Part shown: piece by piece, positions 42,423-51,332 of the stretch
How positions within the stretch are numbered: position 1 is the stretch's first letter
Layout of the letters: each line of letters begins with the position of its first letter
Source: a virus
Length of the DNA: 54,447 nucleotides
Reading direction: 5' to 3' (one strand)
Virus record (IMG/VR): IMGVR_UViG_3300045579_000282
Coordinates: 1 to 54,447 of that record
Translations under genes and position numbers: made by a program
Notes under the pieces: generated by a model
Told to the model about the DNA's origin: nothing
Databases searched by the model: none
The model's input: the letters and a program-made list of their open reading frames with translations, nothing else

Positions 42423-45400
42423 GCACCCAGAGCACTTCTCTGATCATTGGCGCAGGTGGTGGAAAAGGTGGGGGCGGCAGCGCTCGCGTGGCCCAGGAAG
42501 CGCCCGACAGCCTGCGCTCCAAGGCTTATGCCCGGGTGGTTGACCTCGTCTGCGAGGGTGAGATCGAGGGCTTGGCCGCTGGCCTGCAATCCGTCTACCT
42601 GGACGACACGCCTATCCAAAATTCGGATGGCTCGTACAACTTCACCGGCGTGACGCTGGAGGCGCGCACAGGCACCCAGCAGCAAAGTTATATCCCCGGC
42701 TTTTCCTCTGTGGAAAACGAGGTCTCGGTCGGGGTGGAATGCAAATTCGGTCAGCCCGTGGTGCGCTCCATCACCGACCCGGATGTGGACGCTGTGCGCA
42801 TCAAGGTCAGCATCCCGACGCTAACGCTGCAGGACACGACCAATGGTGACCTGAGCGGTACTTCGGTCACTTATGCGATCGACCTGCAGTCCCGGGGAGC
42901 CGGGTACGTGCAGATCCTGCAGGACACGGTTTCAGGCAAGACCTCATCGCGCTACCAGCGCAGTTACTACGTTCCTTTGTCCGGGACTGGTCCTTGGGAT
43001 GTGCGCCTGCGTCGCATCACGGCCGACTCGACGCAGACCAGCCTGCAAAACAAGACCTTCCTCGAGTCCTACACTGAGGTGATCGAGAGCAAGCTGCGCT
43101 ACCCCAACAGCGCGCTGATGGCCTTGCGGGTTGACGCCTCCCAGTTCACCTCGATTCCCAGGCGCAGCTATGACTTGAAGCTCCTTCGGGTTCGCATCCC
43201 GACGAACTACTTTCCCGAGACTCGCTCCTATGCCGGTGTCTGGGATGGTAGCTTCAAGGTCGCCTGGGCGGACAACCCGGCCTGGTGTTTCTATGACCTG
43301 GTGACCAATACCCGCTACGGTCTTGGCAACTACATCCCAGAGTCGCAGGTCGACAAATGGGCGCTGTACCGGGTGGCCAAGTACTGTGACGAGTTCGTAC
43401 CCAACGGGCTGGGTGGCTATGAGCCACGCTTTACCTGCAACCTGTACCTGCAGACCCGGGAGCAGGCCTACAAGGTGGTGCAGGACATGGCCTCGGTCTT
43501 TCGGGGCATGGCTTACTGGTCGGGTGGTGCCATCACGGTCACGCAGGATGCGCCGCAGGATCCGGTTTACCAGTTCACCGCTGCCAATGTCGTCGATGGC
43601 GAGTTCGCCTATCAGGGGTCCTCTGCCAAGGCTCGGCACACGGTGGCGCTGGTCAGCTGGGTGGATCCGGACGATTTCTACCGCCAGAAGGTGGAATACG
43701 TCGAGGACCTCGCAGGCATCGCCCGTTATGGGGTGGTGCAAGCCGATGTGGTGGCCATGGGGTGCACCTCTCGTGGTCAGGCCAACCGGGTGGGCAAATG
43801 GCTGCTGTACTCCGAGCAGTCTGAGTCGGAGATCATCACTTTCCGCACTGGACTCGAGGGAGCAGTGGTCCGACCTGGCGATGTGGTCAAGGTGGCTGAT
43901 GCCAGCCGGGGTGGCATGCGACTGGGTGGACGCATTGCTGCGGCCACAACCGTGAACGTCACGCTCGATCAGGACTTGCCAGCAGGATCCTGGCGGATCT
44001 CCGTGGTGCTGCCCACGGGCGTCGTTGAAGAGCGACAAGTGGGGTCGCTCTCCGGCCAGACAGTGGGGGTGACCAGCGCGTTTTCGATGACCCCCCAGGT
44101 GGGCGCGATCTGGGTGCTGTCTTCTACGCTGGTGGAGGCTCAGCTCTTTCGGGTGGTGCAAGTCGCTGAAAGCGAACCCGGCATCCACGAAATCACGGCG
44201 CTGGCGCACAACCCCAGCAAGTACGTAGCCATTGAGCAGGGCTTGGCCTTGCAGCCTCGTGCCATCACGGTGCTCTCGACCACGCCAGCGGCCCCGACGG
44301 GGCTGACCGTGACCGAGAGCCTTTACCGGGTCAAGGATCAGGCGCTGGTGCTGATCCAGCTCGGCTGGGAGCAGGTCTTTGGGGCACTGGAGTACCAGGT
44401 CACCTACCGCGTCAACGGCGGCAACACCGTCACACTGCCCAAAGTCTCCAGCACCTATCTGGAGATCCGAAACGCTGAGGCCGGTGACTATGTCTTCACG
44501 GTCCGATCTGTGGGGGTATCGGGCAAGCTGGGCAACTCCGCAAGCCTGAGCCAGAGCATTCTGGGCAAGCTCCAGCCGCCAGATGATGTGCAGGACTTTG
44601 TGGTGCTGCGCCGCACGACCGATCTACTCCTGAGCTGGAGTGCCAACACCGATGCCGACCTCTCGGGGTATGAGGTCAGGGTGGGCACAGGGTGGGATTC
44701 GGGTGTGCTGGTGGGGCAGACGGCGGGCACGCAGTTGGTGCACGACCAAAGCGAGTCGGGTCAGTACAACTATCACATCCGTGCCTTTGACACTTCCGGA
44801 AAGTACAGCCAACACGTCACCACCTTCCAGCTCACCTTGCTCGCTCCCTCATCGGTGCGGCAATTCGATGTGGTGCAGTCAGCCAACCGGCTGGAGTTTC
44901 GTTGGCTGCCCAATCCCGAGCCTGAGGTCGTGGCCTATGAGTTGCGAGAGGGGGGTGCCTGGGACACCTCGATCTTCATCGCCGAGGTCAAGTCCAGCAG
45001 TTTCACGCTGCCCTCAGGCTTTGATGGGGAGCGCAAGTTCTGGATCAAGGCAATCGCATCGCCCGGCATTTATTCGGAAGAAGCCACCTTCGTCTCCACC
45101 GTGGTGGCGCAGCCCCAGAACGCCAATCTGCTGGTGACAGTGGATGCGCAGGCGACCCGATTCCCCGGAGTGAAGCATTTCGCTTCGGTCGAATCAGTCA
45201 ACAGCCTGGATGTGCTGCGCATGGACAGCGGGGTGACCCAGTCCGAGTACCTGTTTGAGGTGAATTTGCCCACCAGTTACCGGGCACAAAACACCTTGCT
45301 GGCCAGCATCGGTGCGACTCTGGACGACCGCGAGACCTGGACCTCTGCCAATTACGCCTGGATCAGCTCGGCTGCCAGGCGGCAATGGACCTATGACGGT

Positions 45401-45937
45401 GCACTCAAAAGCATCGAAGCGAGGTTTCAGATGGCCCGTGAGGATGCGCTGCAAGCGGGTGAGCTCTACGGGTGGCGACTCAATGGGGTGCTCGGTGGCT
45501 ACGGAAATCCCGTGAGCGCTGAAGCCATTGGCGTGGGCTATGGCGATGGGCGCTACGGCAGTGGTGTGCTGGTCAAGGACACGACCAAGGTGTCCTGGGG
45601 GGTGAGTATTCCGGGTGTCTTTCATGTGAGCTTCTGGTTCATCCCGAACCAGATCACCACATCGGTCATCTGGACTGCGACAGGGGGAGGTGTAGGTACA
45701 GGGGTGAGCCTCCTCGTCGGCTATGACTCGGTGGCAGGAACCTTCTTTCTGGAGGACCAGCTCTTTAACCGGGTGGTTGTGGCTTACCCCGTGAACGTGG
45801 CTGATCGCATCTGCATCGGTGTGTGCCAGACAGCAACAGAGCGCAGGCTTTTCATCGGAAAGATGGGAGGCGAGGTCCAAAGCGCAAGCCAACCTCTGGC
45901 ACCGACAGCGGGGTATTCGACCCTCAAGCTGTACTGA
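42419..45937 (+). CDS. Host specificity / tail tip protein J-like (lambda gpJ)
   Basis: This 1172-aa protein has the central gpJ sequence, for example KAYARVVDLVCEGEIEGLAA near residue 38 and the WDVRLRRIT-type core. Fibronectin type III-like repeats follow from about residue 620 (APTGLTVTESL, VTYRVNG, DYVFTVRSVG). The last 150 residues are beta-rich and likely bind the host surface. It forms the central tail fibre. The C-terminus would determine host range and is expected to vary. It starts at ATG overlapping I by 4 bases. Confidence 0.92.
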   Translation: MSTQSTSLIIGAGGGKGGGGSARVAQEAPDSLRSKAYARVVDLVCEGEIEGLAAGLQSVYLDDTPIQNSDGSYNFTGVTLEARTGTQQQSYIPGFSSVENEVSVGVECKFGQPVVRSITDPDVDAVRIKVSIPTLTLQDTTNGDLSGTSVTYAIDLQSRGAGYVQILQDTVSGKTSSRYQRSYYVPLSGTGPWDVRLRRITADSTQTSLQNKTFLESYTEVIESKLRYPNSALMALRVDASQFTSIPRRSYDLKLLRVRIPTNYFPETRSYAGVWDGSFKVAWADNPAWCFYDLVTNTRYGLGNYIPESQVDKWALYRVAKYCDEFVPNGLGGYEPRFTCNLYLQTREQAYKVVQDMASVFRGMAYWSGGAITVTQDAPQDPVYQFTAANVVDGEFAYQGSSAKARHTVALVSWVDPDDFYRQKVEYVEDLAGIARYGVVQADVVAMGCTSRGQANRVGKWLLYSEQSESEIITFRTGLEGAVVRPGDVVKVADASRGGMRLGGRIAAATTVNVTLDQDLPAGSWRISVVLPTGVVEERQVGSLSGQTVGVTSAFSMTPQVGAIWVLSSTLVEAQLFRVVQVAESEPGIHEITALAHNPSKYVAIEQGLALQPRAITVLSTTPAAPTGLTVTESLYRVKDQALVLIQLGWEQVFGALEYQVTYRVNGGNTVTLPKVSSTYLEIRNAEAGDYVFTVRSVGVSGKLGNSASLSQSILGKLQPPDDVQDFVVLRRTTDLLLSWSANTDADLSGYEVRVGTGWDSGVLVGQTAGTQLVHDQSESGQYNYHIRAFDTSGKYSQHVTTFQLTLLAPSSVRQFDVVQSANRLEFRWLPNPEPEVVAYELREGGAWDTSIFIAEVKSSSFTLPSGFDGERKFWIKAIASPGIYSEEATFVSTVVAQPQNANLLVTVDAQATRFPGVKHFASVESVNSLDVLRMDSGVTQSEYLFEVNLPTSYRAQNTLLASIGATLDDRETWTSANYAWISSAARRQWTYDGALKSIEARFQMAREDALQAGELYGWRLNGVLGGYGNPVSAEAIGVGYGDGRYGSGVLVKDTTKVSWGVSIPGVFHVSFWFIPNQITTSVIWTATGGGVGTGVSLLVGYDSVAGTFFLEDQLFNRVVVAYPVNVADRICIGVCQTATERRLFIGKMGGEVQSASQPLAPTAGYSTLKLY

Positions 45938-45972
45938 CAGATCAGTTCAGACAAATCAATCAACCTGAGTAC

Positions 45973-46008
45973 AGGCGTTGCACCCAATGGGGCAGCGCCT
46001 ATTTTTTT
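45973..46008 (+). terminator. Terminator-like hairpin after J
   Basis: AGGCGTTGC (45973-45981) and GCAGCGCCT (45992-46000) make a 9-bp stem with one wobble pair, and inner CCC/GGG can extend it. After one A come seven T. It ends 11 bases before the ATG of the next gene, so its GGAG ribosome site follows directly. Confidence 0.75.
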
Positions 46009-46019
46009 GGAGAAATCCC

Positions 46020-46466
46020 ATGATGGATGAAGGTATGCAAATCAAAGGCTCGCTCACGCTGGTGCTGGCCAAGCCCAGTGGCGAAGTCGAGGTAGTCCAC
46101 AAGGACAACATCATCGTCAACGGCGGCTTTGACTTCGTGGCCGATGCGATTGGCAACTCTGGCAGCCGCCCTGGAGTGATGGGCTGGATTGCGGTGGGGA
46201 CGGGCACGACAGCCGCAGCATCCACCCAGACCGCCCTGGTCACTGAGATCAAACGCAACGCCTCGACCTACGCCCACACGGCAGGCACCAAGGTGTTCAC
46301 CTTTACGGCCAGTTATGCGGCGGGTGACGCCACAGGTGCATTGACCGAAGCGGGTGTGTTCAACGCAGCCTCGGCCGGAACCATGTTCGATCGTGTGGTG
46401 TTCCCGGTGGTCAATAAGGGTGTGGATGACAGCCTGACCGCAGTTTTTACCTTCACGATGAGCTGA
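46020..46466 (+). CDS. Tail-associated protein, hypothetical
   Basis: This 148-aa protein starts at the ATG at 46020 (MMDEGMQIKG) just after a hairpin and a GGAG site. It is beta-rich, with GWIAVGTGTTAAASTQTALV near residue 59 and a repeat-like FTFTASYAAGD segment. Such GTGTTxAxxxxTAL stretches occur in phage distal tail proteins. It lies between J and the repeat-rich tail protein, so a virion role is likely. Confidence 0.6.
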   Translation: MMDEGMQIKGSLTLVLAKPSGEVEVVHKDNIIVNGGFDFVADAIGNSGSRPGVMGWIAVGTGTTAAASTQTALVTEIKRNASTYAHTAGTKVFTFTASYAAGDATGALTEAGVFNAASAGTMFDRVVFPVVNKGVDDSLTAVFTFTMS

Positions 46467-46479
46467 TCGGGCGAATGAC

Positions 46480-47670
46480 ATGGCCGAGACCGTCAATGTC
46501 TCAAGCTCGCCGGGGGCCAATTACACCTGGACCACTGGCAAGTTTGCATGGAGCAGCGCCACAGCCGGTAAGAACTGGACGAGTGCATTTCCGGCGGTCT
46601 ACAGCCTGAGCGTGGCCACGGACATCGGTTTCACGGAATTGATCCAGAAGCTGGGCATCAAGCGAAGCTCCGAAACCATTGCCTTTGCTGAGAAACAAGG
46701 CAAAGGGCTGGTATTGAACAAGTTCGAGGTCATGAGTTTCGCGGAGACCTACACGGACCTCATTGCCTTCGTTCTGAGGTTTGTCGAATCCTTTGCGTTG
46801 GCAGAAAAGAGCGGGCTTTCCAACACCAAGCGGGTGTTTGAGGTGTTTCAGGTGGCCGAGGGGTTGGCACGGCAGATTGCACTGAGAAAATTCGAGACGC
46901 TGGCGCTGGCTGAGACCTACACCGACCTCATTGCGTTCATCTTGCGCGTGGGCGAAAGCTTCAGCTTTACCGAGAAACCATCGAAGGCTCTCACTAAGCC
47001 ACAGGCAGAGAGCTTCAGGTTCACTGAGATGCTGTCCAGGTCGCAGGTCAAACGGATCTCTGAGGCGTTTGTGTTCGCTGAGGTTTTCGGACGGACTGTT
47101 GCCTACCGCAAGGCCATCAGCGAAGGGTTCGCGATGGGCGAGGCGCTGCGGCGTGCGCAGACCTTGAAGTTGGCCGAGGCCTTGAACCTGGCTGAGCAAT
47201 ACCGAAGGCGAGCCAACGGGGTCATCAGCGACATGATCGTCGCCAGCACCGAGATTACTGAGCAGGACTTCATGGACATCCTGGAGTCAGGTCACCCACC
47301 GGGCTACACCAACTTCCGGGACTTCATTCAGGGCGACTACACCTACCAGCGGGCGCTGTTCAGGGCGATTCTGACCTCCAGCAATGCTGATCGGGGCTAC
47401 ATCGATGGCCTGCGCGTCACGGTCGATGTGCCCGATGTCTTTGACCGTGGAACTGCCCAGGTGAGCAATGCTGCCAATGGCGTGATGGTTGTCTTTTCCC
47501 GGCAGTTTCGTGTCTCGCCAGAGGTCACGCTCACCTTCAAGGGGGGCACCACGGTGGCCGTCCCCCGAATCCTGGGTGCGGTTTCGACCACCGGCTTCAC
47601 CGCAGTTCTTGAAAACACCTCTGGTACCCGGGTCACAGGGGCCATTTCTTGGGTTGCTCAAGGATATTGA
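46480..47670 (+). CDS. Repeat-containing distal tail protein
   Basis: This 396-aa protein contains about eleven tandem units of 18-20 residues between residues 46 and 245. The consensus is xE(S/T/A)FxFAE followed by a variable helical arm, for example AESFRFTEMLSRSQVKRI and GESFSFTEKPSKALTKPQ. Two units (about 82-101 and 138-157) are nearly identical (AETYTDLIAF), 168 bases apart, a sign of recent duplication. The C-terminal 120 residues form a globular domain with TVDVPDVFDRGTAQVSNAAN. It is probably a tail shaft or fibre connector. Confidence 0.65.
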   Translation: MAETVNVSSSPGANYTWTTGKFAWSSATAGKNWTSAFPAVYSLSVATDIGFTELIQKLGIKRSSETIAFAEKQGKGLVLNKFEVMSFAETYTDLIAFVLRFVESFALAEKSGLSNTKRVFEVFQVAEGLARQIALRKFETLALAETYTDLIAFILRVGESFSFTEKPSKALTKPQAESFRFTEMLSRSQVKRISEAFVFAEVFGRTVAYRKAISEGFAMGEALRRAQTLKLAEALNLAEQYRRRANGVISDMIVASTEITEQDFMDILESGHPPGYTNFRDFIQGDYTYQRALFRAILTSSNADRGYIDGLRVTVDVPDVFDRGTAQVSNAANGVMVVFSRQFRVSPEVTLTFKGGTTVAVPRILGAVSTTGFTAVLENTSGTRVTGAISWVAQGY

Positions 47671-47681
47671 TAGGGCATTAA

Positions 47682-48605
47682 ATGCAGAACTACACCGAAA
47701 TTCCATCCTCAACGACGCTGTCTGACTCGTTGTCTCAGATCCTGAACAACGACAAGACGGCGCTCTCACTCTCGAGCGGAACGTCTTTCCCGACGGTCAA
47801 CCTGCAACTGGGCATGCCGTGTTTCAGGACCGACGAGCAAAAGCTCTACATCCTCACGGTGGTCAGCCCTGCTTCGTGGAAGATGGTCATTGACCTCTCG
47901 GCCACTGTCGGCAAGGTGGCCAATGCGGACCTGCTCGATGGCATCGATTCCACCGGCTTTGCCTTGTCGGGGCACAACCATGACGCAGCTTATGCCGCGC
48001 TGGCCCACAACCACAATGCCGCCTATCTGGGCATCACGGCCAAGGCTGCTGATGCTGACAAGCTCGATGGCTATGACTCGACAGCCTTTGTGCGATCAGT
48101 CAACGGTTACGGGCCTGATGCCAATGGCAACTCCAGTGTGCCCATTGATCTTTCGAGCCGTGTGGCCAAGTCCGGCGACACCATGACTGGCACCCTCACG
48201 GCGCCCAGGCTGCAAATTGCAGGCACGGCCAATTATCTGGACATGGTGGATCAGGACTGGGGCACCCGGTATCTGCACCACAACCAGGGGCTCATGGGAT
48301 TTTTGAAATCCGATGGCAACTGGGACATGTACATGAACAACAGCGGTCAGATGTGGACAGCCAACTACGGATGGCTGCACGACTACTTCTTCAGCACCAT
48401 CGCTAACTGTTTCATCGGCAACTGCCCAGGCAACACGGGCAATTGCAGCCCAGTGGGCAACAACGCGACTTCTGTGGTTTCGAACTGCGGTAGCGCATCT
48501 TTTGTCCGCGATGAGCTGGTGGACAACGGCAGCCAGATTTCTGTTCGAAGAACCCAATACAACTTCAACTGCAACTGCAATTGCAACTGTGATTGCTACT
48601 GCTGA
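47682..48605 (+). CDS. Tail fibre with Cys/Asn-rich C-terminal tail
   Basis: This 307-aa protein starts at the ATG at 47682. The N-terminal 80 residues match phage tail-fibre attachment sequences. Repeats with HNH triplets follow (GHNHDAAYAALAHNHNAAY), then DADKLDGYDS; such HxH motifs often bind iron in trimeric fibres. From residue 243 to the end there are ten cysteines, eight of them preceded by Asn. The last six alternate: C297, 299, 301, 303, 305 and 307. This tail has no match to known fibre tips that I recall. The next three genes include a likely oxygenase and a radical SAM enzyme, which suggests the tail is modified. The fibre call is sound; modification is inference. Confidence 0.7.
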   Translation: MQNYTEIPSSTTLSDSLSQILNNDKTALSLSSGTSFPTVNLQLGMPCFRTDEQKLYILTVVSPASWKMVIDLSATVGKVANADLLDGIDSTGFALSGHNHDAAYAALAHNHNAAYLGITAKAADADKLDGYDSTAFVRSVNGYGPDANGNSSVPIDLSSRVAKSGDTMTGTLTAPRLQIAGTANYLDMVDQDWGTRYLHHNQGLMGFLKSDGNWDMYMNNSGQMWTANYGWLHDYFFSTIANCFIGNCPGNTGNCSPVGNNATSVVSNCGSASFVRDELVDNGSQISVRRTQYNFNCNCNCNCDCYC

Positions 48606-48618
48606 TCCGGGGAAACAA

Positions 48619-49197
48619 ATGAGCGATTTGACCAAAATTTTCCCCGCTCCGGTGCTTCGCATCCAGGAGCTGTTGAGCCCCACTGAGGTTGAGCAGGCGA
48701 CCGAGCTGGCCATCAAGGCCAACGAGCGCCTCAATGACCATCAGGTCCCGTACTCCCGCACCTACCGAGACAGCCTGGACTTCATGTTCCCGGAGTTCTT
48801 CAAGCCCATATTCCGACGCCTGCGCCGCAGCATCGAGGACGAGTTCAAGTGCAGCGTCAGCAACATGGTGGGGCGCGAATCCATATTTCGCTACGGCCAG
48901 CACCTGCCTTTCCACACCGAGCCGCACGCTGATATTTCTTGCGTGCTGTGGCTGGACTTCCCCGCAAAACCCGATCCATCCAGGCGCGACTATTCGGGCA
49001 TGTTCTGCCTGCACAACCCGCACCTCCTGTTTGGTGGCCGCGCAACAGCCGTGTTTGGCAACATCAACCACATGGAAATGCCATCGCCTGGTGATGCCTT
49101 CGTTTTTCCCTCCCACATGCCGCACTTTGTGTTCCCGTACAACGGTGAGCGCCCTGGCGTGGAACTTCACTTTGAGATGCTTGCGGAGGCTGCATGA
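48619..49197 (+). CDS. 2OG-Fe(II) oxygenase-like protein
   Basis: This 192-aa protein starts at the ATG at 48619, 13 bases after the fibre stop. It has the pattern of 2-oxoglutarate-dependent Fe(II) oxygenases. PFHTEPHADIS gives H99-x-E101, or alternatively H103-x-D105, as the first metal pair. FPSHMPHFVFPYNGERPGVELHF gives His169 and Arg178, the latter for 2OG binding. The family hydroxylates proteins or small molecules. Placed between a Cys/Asn-rich fibre and a radical SAM enzyme, its target is plausibly the fibre tail. It overlaps the next gene by 4 bases. Substrate is unproven. Confidence 0.7.
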   Translation: MSDLTKIFPAPVLRIQELLSPTEVEQATELAIKANERLNDHQVPYSRTYRDSLDFMFPEFFKPIFRRLRRSIEDEFKCSVSNMVGRESIFRYGQHLPFHTEPHADISCVLWLDFPAKPDPSRRDYSGMFCLHNPHLLFGGRATAVFGNINHMEMPSPGDAFVFPSHMPHFVFPYNGERPGVELHFEMLAEAA

Positions 49198-49895
49198 AGC
49201 TCGTTACCTTCAATGTCAGCGTCGATGAAGAAAAGGCGGTGCGTGTAGAGCAAACCGCTGACGGCTACACAGTTTCCTTTGCTGGCGCATCCATCAACAT
49301 CGGCGTGCAACTTTTCAAGCAGGGCGAGCTGCAGTTCCTGATGTATGGCAAGCAGTATCAGAGCGAGGTTATTGGCATCGTTTCTCAGCGCGAATATGTC
49401 GACAGCCGAGATGGTCTGACGATCCTGGCTCAGCACGGCCTGACCGATGGCCTGGGCTGGTTCTACTTCGGTGAGACCGCCGAAGAGGCCTGTCTGTGCA
49501 TCACCAAAGCCATGACGACGCAATGCCCATTCGGCATCGTGCAGCCGGGTAAGCCCCGTGATGTTCTGCCAGGCATCTTCCCCGACAGCGAAAGGCTGGG
49601 GGTTCGGAACCTAGCAAAGATCGCGCTGCTGCGCAAACTCAACCCGCTCGACAGCCTTGCCGCCCTGGAAAAACAGGTCGACTTGCTCAGTTCCCTGGTC
49701 ATCCAACTGGCCAACCTGGTGCCTGGCCAAGAAGACATCGCCTTGATTAACCACCTCCAGCACATCATCAACGATGCCAGCGCCAATGCGGGCAAGAGCG
49801 ACGATCAAACCGTCGCCAGCGTGTTGTCCTTCAAGATGGCCCTGCGCCAGGCGCAGGCCGATTACTTCGCTGCACGCGACGGAGCCACATCATGA
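49194..49895 (+). CDS. Hypothetical protein of the fibre-modification operon
   Basis: I do not recognise this 233-aa protein. The N-terminal half has short strands (LVTFNVSVDEEKAVRVEQ, then YTVSFAGASINIGVQLF) and the C-terminal half is helical (LDSLAALEKQVDLLSSLVIQ). It overlaps both the oxygenase and the radical SAM gene by 4 bases, so all three should be co-translated. It could be a substrate-recognition or scaffold partner of the modification enzymes. A virion part is also possible. Confidence 0.6.
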   Translation: MKLVTFNVSVDEEKAVRVEQTADGYTVSFAGASINIGVQLFKQGELQFLMYGKQYQSEVIGIVSQREYVDSRDGLTILAQHGLTDGLGWFYFGETAEEACLCITKAMTTQCPFGIVQPGKPRDVLPGIFPDSERLGVRNLAKIALLRKLNPLDSLAALEKQVDLLSSLVIQLANLVPGQEDIALINHLQHIINDASANAGKSDDQTVASVLSFKMALRQAQADYFAARDGATS

Positions 49896-51265
49896 CCAAA
49901 TTCATCGTCACTACCATCAACCCCGACAACGAACAACTTACCCGTTTTCACTATGACAATGCAACCAGCGAATTGACCCGCGAATCTGGTGAGCCTGTGG
50001 TTCATGCGGTCGAAGTCGCTGAGCGCGTAGAGGCTCCAGCAGTCTCCAAGCAGGCACCGCTGAACAAAACCAGCCCCCGCATCCTCAAAATTAGCCTTGG
50101 CCTGTCTTGCAACTACGAGTGCGAATACTGTTCGCAGCGTTTTGTTCCGCGCTCAGTCGAAACCAACCACGGCGATGTGCAGGCCTTCATCGACGGCCTC
50201 GACGCCTGGGTGACGAGCACGCCTGAGAAGGTCGAGTTCTGGGGTGGCGAGCCCCTGGTCTACATCAAGACCATGCGCCCCCTGGCCGAGGCCATCAAGG
50301 CCAAGTTCCCCAAAGCAGAGCTGTCGGTCATCACCAACGGCTCGCTGCTGAGCGATGACATCAACGAATGGCTTGACCGCATGGGTTTCAATGTCGGTAT
50401 CTCGCACGATGGCCCTGGCCAGCATGTGCGCGGCCCTGATCCCCTACAAGACCCCCAGCAGCGGGCCGCCATCATGGCGCTGTACGCCCGGTTGGCCCCG
50501 CAGCGGCGTATCAGCTTTAACGCGATGGTCAATCGCAAAAACGCATCGCGCGCCGCCATACAGCGCTTTTTCATCGAGCTGACTGGCGATCCCAGGGTGC
50601 CCATTGGTGAGGGCTGCTTTGTTGATGCCTATGACGAAGGCGGCATTGCCCTTTCGCTTCAGCCGTATGAGTTGCACGCCTACCGCAGTCAGGCCTTTCA
50701 CGAAATCCGTACTGGCCAGGCCGCCAACGTCCAAGCCGTGAATAGCAAGACGGCCAGCTTCGTCAATTCCATCCGAAGCCGCCGCCCGGTATCCAGTCTG
50801 GGCCAGAAGTGCGGCATGGATAAGTCCGACAGCATCGCAGTTGACCTGCGCGGAAACGTCCTGACCTGCCAGAACGTGAGTGCAGCCAGCACCGCACCCA
50901 ATGGCCAGGCCCACCGCATTGGCCGTGTAACTGATTTGGCTGGAGTCAAGCTCGACACGGCCACGCACTGGAGTAAGAGGGCGGACTGCCCGAATTGCCC
51001 GATGCTGCAGATTTGCCAAGGCTCCTGCATGTTCCTGGAGGGGCCCCTTTGGGATCGATCCTGCGACAACGCGTTCTCTGATGCTGTGCCCATCTTTGCC
51101 GCTGGCATCGAATTCCTGACCGGACAGGTACCGGTGCACATTGAGGGCATGTTTCGGGAGGACCGCAAAGACATCTTCGGTATCTCTGGTCAAGGGCTCA
51201 ACAACCAGGGTGCTACCCCGAAGCCAGCAAGAAAACCTTTCCCGATCCCGGTCGTCTCCGTTTAA
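49892..51265 (+). CDS. Radical SAM/SPASM enzyme encoded in the tail module
   Basis: This 457-aa protein has the radical SAM signature C73-x3-C77-x2-C80 (LSCNYECEYC) and GGEP at 118-121. The SPASM domain is complete. C307 precedes GNVLTC with C326; C366, C369, C375 and C379 follow in spacing CX2CX5CX3C; and C391 closes the set. That fits seven cysteines for two extra 4Fe-4S clusters. SPASM enzymes modify peptides and proteins, for example forming thioether or C-C links. It is unusual inside a phage tail operon. The nearby Cys-rich fibre tail is the obvious candidate substrate. Regulation would follow the late operon. Confidence 0.88.
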   Translation: MTKFIVTTINPDNEQLTRFHYDNATSELTRESGEPVVHAVEVAERVEAPAVSKQAPLNKTSPRILKISLGLSCNYECEYCSQRFVPRSVETNHGDVQAFIDGLDAWVTSTPEKVEFWGGEPLVYIKTMRPLAEAIKAKFPKAELSVITNGSLLSDDINEWLDRMGFNVGISHDGPGQHVRGPDPLQDPQQRAAIMALYARLAPQRRISFNAMVNRKNASRAAIQRFFIELTGDPRVPIGEGCFVDAYDEGGIALSLQPYELHAYRSQAFHEIRTGQAANVQAVNSKTASFVNSIRSRRPVSSLGQKCGMDKSDSIAVDLRGNVLTCQNVSAASTAPNGQAHRIGRVTDLAGVKLDTATHWSKRADCPNCPMLQICQGSCMFLEGPLWDRSCDNAFSDAVPIFAAGIEFLTGQVPVHIEGMFREDRKDIFGISGQGLNNQGATPKPARKPFPIPVVSV

Positions 51266-51287
51266 CCACTTCAACTTTTCGTTTCAC

Positions 51288-51317
51288 GGCCGCCATGGTT
51301 TGCCCTGGCGGCCTTTT
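51288..51317 (+). terminator. Terminator-like hairpin before the lysis cassette
   Basis: GGCCGCCA (51288-51295) and TGGCGGCC (51306-51313) form a perfect 8-bp stem with a 10-nt loop, followed by four T. The holin ATG follows 15 bases later. Confidence 0.65.
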
Positions 51318-51332
51318 CATTTGGAGTAATCA

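Noticed and set aside
42944-44209. Long leftward open frame (421 aa) opposite the J-like gene
   Set aside because: The composition is dominated by His, Arg and Gly as in antisense shadows, and the real gene is certain.
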